Translations under genes and position numbers: made by a program
Shown here: piece after piece, positions 37,673 through 50,961 of the stretch
Layout of the letters: the number at the start of each line of letters is the position of its first letter
Numbering within the stretch: position 1 is the stretch's first letter
NCBI GenBank assembly: GCA_013399305.1
Contig: VXAI01000166.1
Location: forward strand, 1,712,034-1,776,033
Reading direction: 5' to 3'
Length of the DNA stretch: 64,000 nucleotides
Source of the DNA: Rostratula benghalensis
Lineage: Eukaryota > Chordata > Aves > Charadriiformes > Rostratulidae
The notes under the pieces: model-generated
The model's input: only the letters and a program-made list of their open reading frames with translations
What the model was told of the DNA's origin: nothing
Databases searched by the model: none

Positions 37673-40600
37673 AGGGTTCACTCCTAAACTGCTTTAGGCT
37701 GTGAGAATAAGTCTATTTTCATTGTTCTCCTGTCAGGCTTGGAGAAGGACTGCTGGCTGCAAGGGCATATCTTCCTCTCTGTGCCCATCAGTGGGGTGCA
37801 AAGGGGGCAAAGCCAAAGTGTGGGTTTTGATGAGATAGTATCAGAAACTGTTTCAAAGTGGAGCAGTAGTAGTCAAGGAGCATCCCAGCTACCCAGCAAG
37901 GTGCTCTGTGCCCAGAACTATTTACACCTAACTGTAACTCAAGTCTTGCCCCTGATCTTAAGTGAGGTGAAGTTTAAGTGATCAGCTGTCTTGTAACCAC
38001 CAGTCCCCAAACTCAGATGAACTTAAAATATTTTCACCCAGAAAGTATAACTGGCACTTGAAGGACACATAGAAAGTCATTACTGAAAGGTGCTAACTTT
38101 TTGATAATAAATTACTTTTCTGACTCCTTGAAAGCTTTGTCAGCCCAGACAGGAGATTGTTTTATAGAGCAGGTCTGGCATGCTGTTTGCTTATTGATGT
38201 TATGAATGTCTGTGATTTTATTTAGGCTTCAGGTTATCACCAGATGTTGAGATTGTACAAGGGAAAAAAAAAAATAATCTTGCAATGTCCTCGCCTGATC
38301 CACTCAACCGTTCCTCCAGCAGCTCACGTGAAGGGGAAGGTTGACAAATTTCTGATATCAAGCCCAGCTGTCAGAACAACACGGGGTAATAGCTGTCCTT
38401 GTCAAACGCACCAATTAATTCACCAGCATGTCAATGTAGGTATAATTGATAGACTCCACAATCTGGCTGAGTAATGAAAGTCAAAAGCATTACTAAGACC
38501 ATTTCACCTCCTAAGAGATCCTGTAATCTAACCTGAGCTGTCAGCGCTGCAGTGAGGGGTGCTTAAAAAAACTCCAAACCAATACTTTTCTGTAATAGTC
38601 AGTAGAGGTTGCGTATGAGTTTTCCTTTTAAGGGTAGAAAAAGATGTGAAATGAAAGAATATGAAACAATGGCTTAATATTGTGGAGCGACAGTTTTATC
38701 CAAATACTCCTTAATGTAAAATAGATGATACAATTGAAGGAATTGTTTTTCTCTGAGAATCAATCTACTCTGGAGGTCTTTCTTTTAATGAGGGAGTTGT
38801 TTTTAGAAGAAAACATAGCCATTGTCTTAAAAGCTGTGGCTGTGGGAAGGCAGTGTCAACTCAGCAGGGTCATTAGCATAATCCTTTGTCTGACTCAGAA
38901 ATGTTTGTTAAGAAATTCTAAAACAACAAAAAAACCGCTGAGTTCTCTGACTGTTGTGCCCATCCACTTCCAGAGTGGATTTTGTTTTAAGAAATGGTTT
39001 GAGGTCTTCTAGCTTTAGAGGGTGGGTTTTATATTAGTCACTCATTTTATTAAATAAATTTTACAAACTCTTTGTTCTTTATCACCACAGCACAGGGATA
39101 AGGTCATGCGACCTACAACCAGAATGACTACGATGGCACGTGCAAGCCAGAACAGTTCTGTTAAGTCAGCTCAGCCAGCAGATGACTACTCACAGCCACA
39201 GACTCAACAACAACATATTAAAATATGGAATAAAATCTTCAGGGATAAATCCAAAAGCCATACACACTAGCAAGATAAGGGCATGAAAAAGAAGGGCAGT
39301 GTCTGTCATGACTGGGGATACTAAAAACATATTCATCAGTATCATTTAAACACACCTGAGAAATATCTGCTTTCTACAAAGAGCAGGGGGCAAACTCAAG
39401 CCTGCTTCTTCATGCTCTGGGGTGGCACATAGTGTCTGCCTAGGGAGGGAACTCAGCCACCTGGGATTTTAATACATGTTCCAAGAGAGTCTGAAATAAG
39501 GAAACAGAGCTTCCACAAGAATTCAGGGCAGCATTTTATGGGGAGGGACTGCAGTATTGCTTCTTTATACAGTTCAGGAGATGATTGAAAGACATTACAA
39601 CCACAGGCAATGATGAGAAAAAGCAAGTGAAAAAGGCGATGTGATGCTGGGTAGCTCTGCTTTCCTGCTTCCTAGGATTTATGTACTTATGGATGAATTT
39701 AATACTTGGTGATCAAAAGAGTTCAAATAGTGGTTGTATTAATGATTTCAACATAACCTCTAAATCCCAGGATGGCAGTAGAAATCTTCAGATGGGTCTT
39801 AATCTTCTGACACTTTTTATTAAGAGCTAAATTAAGGGCTGTTGCCTTATGATAAAGCAGCTTACAGGAGTGTGAACTGTGGTATTGCCACTATAGTTAG
39901 TGTATGTACACTCTGCTCTGATCTCAAGTTCAAGTCTGGCTATATCTTTTCCAAAAATGAATTACTGAAAGGGAAATCTTCTGCTTCATACTCTTTTGGC
40001 TTTTTTGTTGATACTTTGTTAATTCTTACCAGTATTTTTTTCTATAGCTCACATTACCTATGTTTGTCAGGGGGTGTTATTGTTGCAGATATCCCCAAAG
40101 AGTAGATGAGCCCAAGTCTTCCCATCCCTGCAGATTGTTTTGCCCCACAGTTGTCACTCTTTCTTCCTGTTTTCCTATTAAAAGTTTGGTTCCTATTAAA
40201 GATACTTATGGGGCTCCCAGCTCATACAAGCATTATGCATCCCACAAAGACCTACCTTATTCTGGGGAGTTTACGTCACCTGTGATCTGTGTTTTTTGTT
40301 TGCCACAGAAATATTAATATGCCTCAAAGAAATATGAGAGTCACCTCACCATTACTCTTCTTCTCTTCCTCCCGCATGTTCCCTAAAGTATATTGATCTT
40401 TGATGCGGTTGTTTTCTTGAGCCAATATGAAGATAGCTTATCTGAACCAAGGATGGAAATAAGTGATATTTAAAGCTGTTCTCAAGACAGCTTATTCTGG
40501 CTTTGCTGTGTCAATCCCCAAGACGACTCTGTTTCTAATCAGGGGCATTCTTATCTGTTAATCAAAGGTAATGACATCCCCAAAGACCAAAACTGTCAGT

Positions 40601-40805
40601 CCTAGTCTTCATTTGGAGCTGTAAGGTATCATAAGATCTGATACTGAGTGCCTTAAATGAAGGACAGGGACTTTGGGGTTGACATGCTTTTGCTCTCCTC
40701 ACATTGCATTATCAGGGGGGATGTTAAGGACACTCCTATTGCAGAATCAGGTGGTAATACTGAAGCCAGACAAAATAGTTTTCGTAGTTTCTTTGTCTCC
40801 CTTAC

Positions 40806-41160
40806 ATTGGGGGCCTCAGAACTGGGTGCAATATTCCAGATGTGGTCCAGCAAGTGCTGAGGACTTGGTCAGGTGAGATGCGATCATTTAATCCACTGGT
40901 TGTGCTCTTGAACACAGCCCCAATGCTCTTGACCACCTTAGCTGCCATGGCATTCTGCTGGCTCATGTTTGGCTCACGGCCTCCCATGGCCCACAGCTTT
41001 TTTTTCCAACATGGCTGCTCTCCAGCACTTTATCATGGGGATAGTCCCCCAAAGTGAAGCACCTTGTGTTTGACCTTGCTGCATTTGGTAAGGTTCTTGT
41101 TGGCCAATTCCTCCAGCCTGCTTCTGCCCCTCTGAAATACTCCCAGGTCTTTGGATTGAA
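40806..41160 (-). mobile_element. old CR1-like LINE fragment
   Basis: On the minus strand the order of CR1 ORF2 segments can still be recognised: CCTGGGAGTATTTCAGAGGG, then the tract for an LHFGG-like segment, AACATGAGCCAGCAGAATGC, a KSIGAVFK-like stretch and finally a CCAGTTCTGAGGCCCC-type FWAP segment. Divergence is high and there are indels (including a T8 run at 40999-41006), so the copy is ancient. The edges are approximate, and 40640-40805 may hold further decayed sequence. Confidence 0.7.
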
Positions 41161-44100
41161 AATGAGATGCTAATGTTGTTTTAATGCTCCCACATGCACT
41201 GTGAGGAAGGCAAGATGTTACACTGGCAGATCCTATTGCTTAAAATGCATCTAGGATATATCCAGAGAAGAAAAAAAATAAAAATAAAGGAGCGGGTGGA
41301 GGACACAGATCATCTCTCCGTGTTCCCCCACTCCCTCAACCTGAGGTTAGTTGAGTCTGTTTGGTATAAGATATGTGGCAATAATATCTCAATATTGTGG
41401 CCTTCAGTGAATGCAAGTTTTAAGACTTGAGGGAAAGACATCCATAAATTCTCCAAGTGATGAATAGTTGGCAGTTTCATTTGAGTACTTTCTGCTACAC
41501 ACGTTCAACAGTTTTTTCCAAGGACATACATCAGAGAAGAGGAGGAGACATTTTAACCTGAATCTTGCATCTCTTGTATGAAGCAGGCATGGTCACTGTC
41601 AGCTAGCGGGGCCAGAGCAGTTGCACATGGAGTATCCAAGACATTAAAAAAAAAAAAAGGAACACAGCCAGGTTATGGTCTTGAGAGAAGTCTGACAATA
41701 ATGTGATGTGTTTTGCTGGTCAAGGTGGAAGGTGCAACATTCCCAGCTGGCAACTGCTGGTAACTTAATGCTCCCAGATGGAGATGGAAGGCAATGTGAT
41801 ATTCCCAGCTGGTAGCCAAGGCCTGCCACAGTGCATTCCCATTCGTACATGTGGCTTCTCCATACAATGAGAAGGGGTGGGCAAAGTGTAATAAAGCAGC
41901 TGGTCTATTAGAAGATAAGCTTTGTGGGGAATAACACAAACATGCAGAATCCCCTTAATCTTAAACTTTATTATCCTAGATAATAGGCTTTGGTAGTGAC
42001 AACAATCAGTTGAAATGCAGAATTGTCTTGGCTCCCGCAGCACCTGCCGTGTCAATCAGTCAAAAGCCATCTTCTGCTGCACAAAACAGTGGCTGCTTGG
42101 TAAAAGCAAGCTAAAAGTTTTGTTCATTTATTATGAAAAGGCAAGGGTAAGCTGGGGATCCTCCCTTTGCAGATTGAAGCGTGCAGTCCGAACCTGCTGT
42201 AGGGGAAAGGCTAAAGCAATATGAAAGCCTGCTTTTCTTTCTTCCCCTCCAAGGAGTAAGAGCAAGGCATCTTTTGTCCACTGAAACCCACTTGAAAGAG
42301 TAGAAGTTGTTATTCCTACTCTGAATTAGTTCATTTCCCAGTATTCAACCATCAAGAAGAAGGGGAAATATCACAAAGTCTGTGTGTAAAAGCTTTATCT
42401 GTGTCATTTGCAATATCTCTGACATAAAATTAATCTACTTATCTAAGGCACAATTCAGAAGAAGCATCTCATTCTCTTTTTGGTGGAAAACTCAGATTCC
42501 CAAAACCCAATGCACACACATGTGATACTCACTCCTGTAAGCAGGCAGGTACAGAGAGCTTTCAAATGAAAAGGCATTTTATGTTATAAACGGCCTTGGC
42601 TTCATTAAAAATAATAATCCCCAAACACAACAAAAAACACAACAAAAAAAAAAACACAGACCATAAAAATTAATATTTCCATAGTCCTATGATCAAAATA
42701 AGAGTCAAAAAAATATCTGCTTACCACAAGCTGTTCTTTTCTTTAGAAATATTTCAATATGAACTTTCATTAAAAGAGTAACTACAAACTGACATAAGGT
42801 AATTTTTAAGTCATGAGAGATAAGAGTAGTTCTAACAAAAAGAATTGTTCCCATTAATTCAACTTTTTAGTGCCCTCTAACAAGAGCTCAACAGGTCGCG
42901 TAGCAGAAGCTCACAGTGCAAGATATAAAGGGCCTCACTTAGGGAGAGGGTGTTTATATAGGTCCAGTCAGTGTAGTTAACCAAGTTTAAATGTTATGAA
43001 TGTTAAAGCTCAATCTAGTGGGTTAGATTTTTGGTTCTTAATTCTGCCCCAATATCCAAGATCTTTCCCTTTTGAAGTCTAACATTCTACCATCTCTTCT
43101 GAAGAAAGTGATGAGTGGATTTTTAAAAGAGAACTAAATTGAAACCAGCAGTATATTTTGACCTGTAGAACTATAAACAGTGAGGGAACAGAAGGTGCAC
43201 TGAAGCCTGCATCACTCTCTGCCTGTCTCAGAAGAGAGGCGAAGTTCAACCCGAGCAAGGTGAGAAGAGGCACCAGCAATGGCCCCAGCAGCCTGCCAGC
43301 TGCATGCACCCAACATTGGAAAACCAGCATCGTGGCAGACCAGATGCCATCACACAGGCCGGCTGGATAAGAACTGGAAGCAGGGAAACCTGGAAGAGGA
43401 GCTTAATGCCATCTCAGCAGAGCTTTAGGAGAAATGCTGCTCTGAATCTGATTTATCTCAGCTGAGTGGTCTTTCAAACTGGGCATCTGGTTCAGGTGAT
43501 TTGGGGGTTTCTGACTTGCTTCATTGCCCTTATGTCTCTGTGGGATCAAGACTAACTCCCCTCTTCCTTCAGACAGTTCCACTTCCATGGTAGACACGAC
43601 CAAGACACCTCAGCTTCCTTTGCATTACTGTATTGATTTTTTGCAGGCTCTCCTTCCCTAAGGAATTGACTGCACTAGATCAAATTAAGAACAATCTGAG
43701 CATTTAATGGGGCTCCTTCAATACAATGAAGTTTGATTGCTTGAAGTTGAAGTTCATGATAATTATTTATGCTGACAACACCCCCACAGGTTATAAAGAC
43801 TGACCCTTTGCTGAAGGCCTCAGTCTCTCCATCAAGGAATTATTTTGATCCTCCTGTGCTTACCTAGTACACGTACTTCTCATTATGAAATATGAGACTT
43901 ATGATGAAAGAACAAAATGTTCTATTTCCACCAAAAGCTGATTTTGTTTCTATTCCCTGGTACCAAATAGAACTCTTGTGCCAGGCCAGCACTAGTGGTA
44001 CTGGAGTTCACCTGCACTTTTGAGATTAGTAGCAAAACCTTTGACTCTGCTGGGTGCAGGATCAGACCTGTACCTGCACTGCTGCAGTTCCACAGCACCA

Positions 44101-44449
44101 AACACAAACCGTTCATGATGAAAATTGCAGCATTTCCATTGCCTACAAGGATTATCTATAATCACAAATCTTGAGTCAATAAACAGGTTTATCTGCAAGC
44201 AGGTATTTTTCATGAATGACAGAGAAGTTGAAAAAAAATCCATCTTGCAAAGTCTCCAGCTATCTGATTAAAACCTCTCCTGGTTGGGTGTAATGAAAAC
44301 AGTCCTTAAAGTCTGTGCATGTGTGCCTCTATCCCATAAAACCAGCTGCTTTAACACCTGTGGATGCTTGTCAATGCACAAAGCATCAACACCCTTTTAT
44401 TTTTGTGAAATACACACATATAAAAGTGAAAACCTGATGCTGTAGTATA

Positions 44450-44485
44450 TATACACACACATAAAAATACACACACACATACAGT
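44450..44485. repeat. TA/CA-rich microsatellite
   Basis: TATATATACACACACACA followed by AAATACACACACACA; an interrupted dinucleotide repeat. Confidence 0.85.
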
Positions 44486-44560
44486 AGCCCTCCACCTCCA
44501 GCTGCTGTAAATGAAGCAGATTAGCTCCTCAGCCCTCAGCAAAGTATACAAATTCACAGC

Positions 44561-44645
44561 TTTTTTTTTTTTGCTTCAAAAAATACACAAGGTAAATAAG
44601 AAAAGAAGGCAGTTTTCTGAATTTTTTTTTTTTTTTTTTTTTTTT
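44561..44645. repeat. paired poly-T tracts
   Basis: T12 (44561-44572) and T24 (44622-44645) lie 49 bp apart. Their base-count accuracy is doubtful. Confidence 0.9.
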
Positions 44646-45275
44646 GCTGTTTTTTAAATGGTTCCTCCCTGAGCAAAACAACAGCTACATTCATCCTACT
44701 TCTCTCTGGAGCATAACTGTCAAAATATAACACATTTTGGGACAGCTCTGGCCCCACGTGTATTCTGCTTTTTGATAGCAAAAAGCAAGGAATATGGCTT
44801 TTACACAAGGAATATAGTACTTACCTAGGTTGTTGAGTCCTCTTTCTGTAGCGGAAAGGATGGCTACAGTGCTCTGATGCTCATCACTCCTTTGAACAGC
44901 CAGCCCAGGATCCCTGCTGCTCCCATCACACTCTTTCTCCCTAGTGCAGGCTTCTTTTTCTGTGCAAGTTCTTAGCACCAGAGCTTTTAAAAGCAGGAAC
45001 AGCTGCCTCACATTACTCAGTAATTCCCCAGCCAAGGGACTGAGTAGCAAAATTAGTCTCTTAACTCCTCAAAATGTAAAAATGATGTTATTTAGGGAAA
45101 GAGTTTGTGTAACAGTTTGAAAATGTGAAAATTAAAATAAAGCTGACCTTCACTGGGCCAGTGCTGGCTTTCACACAGCACTAACACACGTGCTGGAGTA
45201 GCACAGCTCCACACCCACTGCTTTGGCCAAACAGTTGGGAGGCCAGCTGCTGATCAAAAGGGAAAAGCATATTTC

Positions 45276-45428
45276 ATAGAATCATAGAATGGTTTGGGTT
45301 GGAAGGGACCTTAAAGATCATTGAGTTCCAACACCCTGCTCTGGTCAGGGACACCTCCTACTAGACCAGGTTGCTCAAAGGCCCCTCCAGCCTGACCTTG
45401 AACACCTCCAAGGAAGGGGCCTCATTCC
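45276..45428 (-). mobile_element. CR1 3' terminal fragment (about 150 bp)
   Basis: On the + strand it begins with the inverted CR1 terminus CATAGAATCATAGAATGG, then GGTTGGAAGGGACCTTAAAG. Read on the minus strand it encodes the end of ORF2, NEAPSLEVFKVRLEGPLSNLV, followed by a stop and the short 3' UTR. It is strongly 5'-truncated at about 45428. Its 3' UTR type matches the 48.3-kb copy and differs from the 10-kb and 21-kb copies. Confidence 0.92.
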
Positions 45429-45667
45429 AAGGGTCCTCTTTAGATGACCCTGTTTGATTCCTGTATTGTTTTTCATTTCTTGTAACTTTAACTTGTCTAC
45501 ATCTTGGTTTATCCATTTTAGACTGTACATCAAAATAGATCTTGTCTCGGTGGGTTGCTCTGAAACCTAACAATGGCATGGTCAATACCCGTGATGGGCC
45601 AGGCAAAAGGAGCGTGGAGCTTCCCCCCCTAGTACAGGTCAGGATTTGCAGTTTTTGAAGCAGGGAG

Positions 45668-45750
45668 AAAAAAAAAAAAAAAAAAAAAAGATATGATTAA
45701 AGAAGAGGGTTCAAACCTGCTTCTCTTTAAAAAAAAAAAAAAAAAAAAAA
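45668..45750. repeat. two A22 tracts
   Basis: A22 at 45668-45689 and A22 at 45729-45750, 39 bp apart, followed by GTAAAAAAGTAAAAAGG. They could be tails of two insertions or simple slippage tracts. No CR1 or SINE body directly precedes them on the + strand. Confidence 0.9.
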
Positions 45751-45754
45751 GTAA

Positions 45755-48300
45755 AAAAGTAAAAAGGCAGGGAGGCCAGAAGGAAGGTGCCATTTCTTTA
45801 AGCAACTAAGGTTGTGCAGGCTGCTTTGAGGAGCTGCTCAGGCCATTCACAGCCCTGCTGAGAGTTTTTCAGTAATACTGAACTCCAAATATTGAACTCC
45901 AAGTGACCCTCACAGGCAATAATTGCTTTAGCATAGGTTTGACAACAACAGCAAGAAACTCTCTAAAAATAAGCACAAGCCTAAAATAAATTTCCACCCC
46001 GGAGACCCACTCATGTAAAGAATCCAGTACATCTCCTGTGTTTTCCTTGATTAGCATCGCAGTTCTCGGCAGTTTGAAAAATGACAGTTTCCAAGGGATT
46101 TCCAATGGCTCCTGCTCCAGTTTCTAACCTGGCAGGGAGCCAGTCTGCTCTGACAGCGGGTGGCCTTTAAAGGGACCTCATGGGGTAGCTCTAGGCCAGC
46201 ATCCCCACTCATTTACCCCAATACCAAGCTTATTTAAAGGTAGGATATGGAGTAAACTCAAAAATTAATTGCAGCACCTGGGATAAAGGTCTTCCCTTGC
46301 TTTGTAGCAACATCACACTTCATGTAAAATCACTACATCGTTACTTCTGCTGTACCCAAAAGCTGGCCACCAAACCCATGCTAAATTATTCTCCCTTGTG
46401 TTGGAAGAATGAAAAAACTTTCTGCACATGAGAAGGGGAAATTTTTTCTGCAAGTGGCGAAGGAATCGTTTGTTCTTGAAGAGGGGACCACAGGACATAG
46501 GCAGAGCAGAGTTGTGCCCGCTTTTAGAGGGTTTCCTATTATAATGAGCCACCCAGAAATTAGCCCTTACCCTGCCAAGGTTTTACAGCAGTACACACAC
46601 CTTGCTGCTACACTGAATCCAGGGTCCAGAAATCCAAAATGTTCGCTGGATTTGATGGAAAGTAACTCTTCTCAGCAGGGAAGAAGAAAGTGTTTTGTTT
46701 AAAGGGGGATGAAGTTTGCTTTTTCTGGCCCATTCAGTGGTGGCATACACGGGTGTTCTCTCAAAGGCCAAGAACCTGGAGCCAGTGGAGGTAAAAGCTG
46801 TCAGCTCTGGTTTGTGGGTCACAGGATGAGTTTTAATTTGTTGGGTACTGAAGAAAAGAATCAAGTTATTATTCTTTAGCTCTTTTTAAGGATGATTTTC
46901 CTGGTTTGCAGGCTGACTTTTGCAGGCAGTTGTCTCACAGTATCAACTATTGGAAGTTAGAATGTACTTTGGGTGTCCACTTTGCACACCCTCCTTTTAT
47001 TAAGGTTTTAGAGGATGATATGTTAAGAAAAAGCTGTTAGGACATGGAAGAAGAACACAATTCTGCATAATAGTGCATGGCACAGCAGTAATCCAGGCTT
47101 CTGTGTTTTATTCTTGTAGGAAGACTTCAAGCAAAGAAGTCATATCAAGGAGACCTATAGAAAATGAAAAGTTTCAAGCTTTAAGTACCAGCTGGTTCCA
47201 GGATATGGTATATGAGGCAAGAGGAAACATACTTCTCTGCATACTATTGTTTGCAGAGTGGGTTCTTTTTTTTGACCTATTTTTCCTCCCCTCTCACACA
47301 AAAGCTAGATTTTGATCACAACTGCAAACCGAAACGTTCACCTGACAGCAGATACGCAGATATTCTAGGCATTCTTAATGCAGCACTTTCTCCTGTGACA
47401 AACCAGAGATCAGAATTGTGAGTAAAATAAATATGAAGAAGTCTACATCCGTCTCTTGTTTTCTGATTAAATACACTTCTGTTCTACCATCATTGATGGG
47501 GTCAGTTTGGTCCAATGACTTTTGATGAGACAAAGTGGAAGACTTGCTGTTGGCTTTTTTTTATGTGCCTACATCTTAGAAAAAATTAGCTATATCAGCT
47601 TGCTAAATAACAAAACTCGTGAAATTGCTTATTGTAGTCATCATTTGAACTAGTAGTAATTATGCCTGTAATAGTAAAATGAGGTTTTAATGCTGATTAA
47701 TGAAACTGCTAAACTGTCAAGACTGCTAGCCACACTTATGGGTCTCTGGAGACTGTCCCCTAAAATAGTTGCCATAGTATGTGTAATATGGCTTTTTCTG
47801 TAGGACCAGATGTGAAGCATATGGTGACCTATTACAGTAGGGATGAGCCATAAGTCCTGGCTGAATTATATTGGACAAACTACCCAAATGGAAAGATAAC
47901 GTCCAGTGAGCATTATAGGATCATAGCAGCTTTCTGGAGTGTAAGGGACGATGATGAGCTTGTGAAATTGCCTAGCTCAGTTAATCATTCCTGCCTGTTA
48001 GAGTAATACCCATATTCTTTTATGCTTATTTATGTCCTAGAGGAATACCATGCTGCTGTGCGAGCAAACATACAGTAAAATATATTTCTAGTGCTTAGCA
48101 CTCGTTCTTTCTCCTGCCTGTTTCAGATGCCCATTCCCCCTGCTGGAGGGGAGTCCCATGGGGAGGCGGATGCTGGTGAGGGAAACCTCTTGTGTTCCCA
48201 GTGCCCAGGTCAGCAGAGGAAAAGGGAACATGATATATGATACAAAGGATACTGTACAGCTCAGACCACAAAGAATCAGGCAGGAAAATAAAACAACTAT
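45755..48300. other. intergenic, nothing recognised
   Basis: Apart from unfamiliar open frames of up to 97 codons there is no gene. One frame near 47280-47420 reads well for about 40 codons to a stop, but it has no supporting splice context or known relative. Confidence 0.5.
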
Positions 48301-48309
48301 GTACCAAAC

Positions 48310-48875
48310 TCCTTGCTCTTTTCTACTCTGTGCTCATGAGAGCACACCTGGAGTACTATGTCCAGCTCCGGAGTCTTCAACATGAAATGGACATGGACCT
48401 GTTGGAACAGGTCCAGCGGAGGGCCATCAAGATGATCAGAGGGATGGAGCACCTCTCCCGTGAAGATGGGCTGAGAGAGCTGCGGGTGTTCAGCCTGGAG
48501 AAGTGAAGGCTCTGAGGAGACCAAATAGCAGCCTTTCAATATCTGAAGGGAGCCTCCAGGAGAGCTGGAGAGGGACTTTGTCAGGAAATGTAGTGGCAGG
48601 ACAAGGGGTAGCAGCTTTAAATTGGAAGAGGGGAGATTTAGATTAAATACCAGAAAGAAATTCTTTACTGTGAGGGTGGTGAGACCCTGGCCCAGGTTGC
48701 CCAGAAAACCCATGGGTGCCCCATCCCTGGAAGTGTTTAAGATCAGGCTGGATGGGGCTTTGAGCAACCTGCTCTAGTGGGAGGTGTCCCTGCCCATGGC
48801 AGGGGGGAAGGGGAGAGTGGGTGGGAACTTGATGATCCTTAAGGTCCCTTCCACTCTAACCATTCCATCATTTTA
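48310..48875 (+). mobile_element. CR1 LINE 3' end
   Basis: The CR1 ORF2 C-terminus reads LLALFYSVLMRAHLEYYVQL, then LLEQVQRRAIKMIRGMEHL and LRELRVFSLEK. It then reaches a TGA where CR1 usually has Arg (AGA to TGA). Later parts (GTTTAAGATCAGGCTGGATG, GAGCAACCTGCTCTAGTGGG, AGGTGTCCCTGCCCATGGC, AAGGTCCCTTCCACTCTAAC) form the ORF end and 3' UTR, ending near 48875 with a decayed ATTCTATG terminus. It is 5'-truncated and immobile. Confidence 0.93.
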
Positions 48876-50961
48876 TGCAGTGACACAATTGTAATTGGGC
48901 ACATTTTACTTCCCTATGGCCATGCAGTCCTTGGGGCAGGATCCTGACTTGCAGAAAACCAGTCCATTGCTGCACTGAGCTCTGGAGGGCCATCATGAGA
49001 GCATTCATGTCCTCTGGCAGAAGGAATGAGGGCAAGAATCTTTCCTGAATAACCATATTTCCCCCTATCCATTAACTTGATCGTTAATCAATCTGTACTT
49101 GGTCTTCAGTACACTGGCAGGTACTATCCAGAGTAGAATATAATGGACTACTTTTCAGCTTTGCTACTGCCACTTTGTATTACTCTTCAATATGATTCTG
49201 TCGGTTTATGAACAGTTTAACCTATTTACTCATGTGCAAATGGACAATGGTTGAAGATTAGAGAGGCCTCATTTGCTATGAAGTGCTACTATCTTGTCTC
49301 AAAGGAAAAAGAACCAGTTGACCTAGATGGCAGGTCATCTGCTTCTTACCTTGGATGTATCAGATTATCATCACAGTGCTGGCCTATGTGGATAGGAATA
49401 AATACACAATAGCATGGCTACACACTGATTTTTTAGGAGCCAGAAAAGTATAGACAGCTATTTCAGTAACTAAATATACAAATTAATATACAGGATGGTT
49501 CATAGGCACATGCAATGTGTTTCATGTTAATTTCTAAAATCAGTGCTAATACTTCTGTTTGTCAAACTTACTTTGGATAAGATGCTCTTGTTTGAATTTA
49601 GATTTGGAGCAGGGAACAGATTTTGTTTTACTCTCATCTAAATACATTTCCTGTATTTCTTCCATTGTCATATTCTTGGGCTGTTAAGATTGTTCCATCA
49701 GATAGAAGTGCTCTTCTTACAACCTGTCAGGTCTTGCAATTTCACCAGTGATTTCACAGCACCTAGTCCTGCATCCCACATGAGCAGTATCACCAGCTTC
49801 ATAAAATCAGATCCACAGAAATGCTGAAACTACTTACTGCGATTCTGCATTCATGCAAGGCTGATTTATTGCAGCAAAAGCCCTCTTCAAATTGTCTGGC
49901 AAGAGAAACTGAGGTATTTTTGTTATATGGCCCAGTTTTCTGTGACAAATAATGCTACCACAGCTTAATTGGCATTTATACAAATATTCAGGCCTGTAAA
50001 TGATACTAGTGAAAGCCACAGCTACAGCTGGGGTTGTCTGCATATGGTTACTACACTCCAGATAGATAATTCGTTCCTTGGAAAAGTCTGTTTTCATAGT
50101 AACGTAGTTACAAAGGAGTCTCTCAAGTGCCACTGTGTCAGGAAAGCACTTCACAGGCAGAAGGTAATGACTGCTGACACCAGCCCAGCTTTCCTCTTGT
50201 TCCATATAAAAGCCAGCAAACTCTAAATCATCAGCGCAACCATGCTGCTTACCTGCCCCCATTGTTTGAGCGTGTCTTTACAGCAGGGAGCTAAAGCTAT
50301 CAAAAAACAGTTTAAGAAAAAAATTTACTGCACAGTGCTATAGAAGTCTGACTGGCTAGTCTGATAAAAAATAAACTGGGATTAAGATTTCAACAAAGAA
50401 CAAGTCCTGCCCAAGGAATAGTGCTTCAAGAGCTACTTTGCCAAAAACCCCCAAACCAACCTTTCCTCCCCCAGAAAATTTTGAGGTGGGATGATTTTGA
50501 AATTGTTCCTGTTTTGGGCAGACACTGTCATAAGCTTTATCAGATGAAAGATTTCAGTAAACAGGTCGCAAAATACTGTTTGTCTAGCATTTGCAGTAGT
50601 TACATCCTGGAAATTCATTATGTCTTTAGAATGCCTTTTCTGGTATCTATTGCTTATCTTTACCTCAAATGATAGCTTTCACATGAAATGTTTTGTGTGT
50701 TTTAATTATTTTGTCTTCCAAATTAGGATTAAGAAGATGGCCTTTCCAAATAAAGAGCCGTGGGGAACAGAACGGCAACAAGCTGTCAGATCAGGAAATA
50801 CGGATTTGAGCCTTATTTTAGCCACAGGTGTTTCTGTAGGTGACTAACAATTTTTGTCCCGTGGCTCCTCCAACAGTTAGAATAGCACAGTTACTGGCTT
50901 TTTTCTTACCCTGATTCCTACTTGGCTTGGGCTTCCCAGTAAAGGGACCCTGGACCCTCTT

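Larger units (their letters stand above)
22465..40800. other. gene-poor interval between ARL14EP and MPPED2, left part
   Basis: Eighteen kilobases without a recognisable gene, RNA or transposon. Open frames stay below 120 codons and resemble no protein I know. Listed separately are microsatellites at 22823, 29735, 35693 and 37324, a hairpin at 34702 and a 32-bp duplication at 37609. In vertebrates this neighbourhood carries conserved non-coding elements for forebrain genes. Some AT-rich blocks with homeodomain-like TAATTA/ATGCAAT sites (for example 27190-27450) could be such elements, but I cannot prove conservation from one sequence. Confidence 0.5.
41165..45270. other. intergenic, no gene recognised
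   Basis: AT-rich DNA with A/T tracts (41645-41657, T12 at 44561-44572, T24 at 44622-44645) and a CA-rich run near 44450-44485. A minus-strand 119-codon open frame at 44691-45050 contains a near-perfect donor (CTAG|GTAAGT) near 44821. I could not match it to any protein and treat it as chance or a non-coding exon. Confidence 0.5.

Noticed and set aside
47212..47421. Frame ending near 47421 with a plausible-looking 40-residue tail
   Set aside because: No splice support, no known relative, and the upstream part is low-quality hydrophobic sequence.
50702..50847. Acceptor-like tract followed by a 36-codon frame starting MAFPNKEPWG
   Set aside because: Good polypyrimidine tract and AG, but no donor or partner exon, no recognised family, and a stop after 36 codons.
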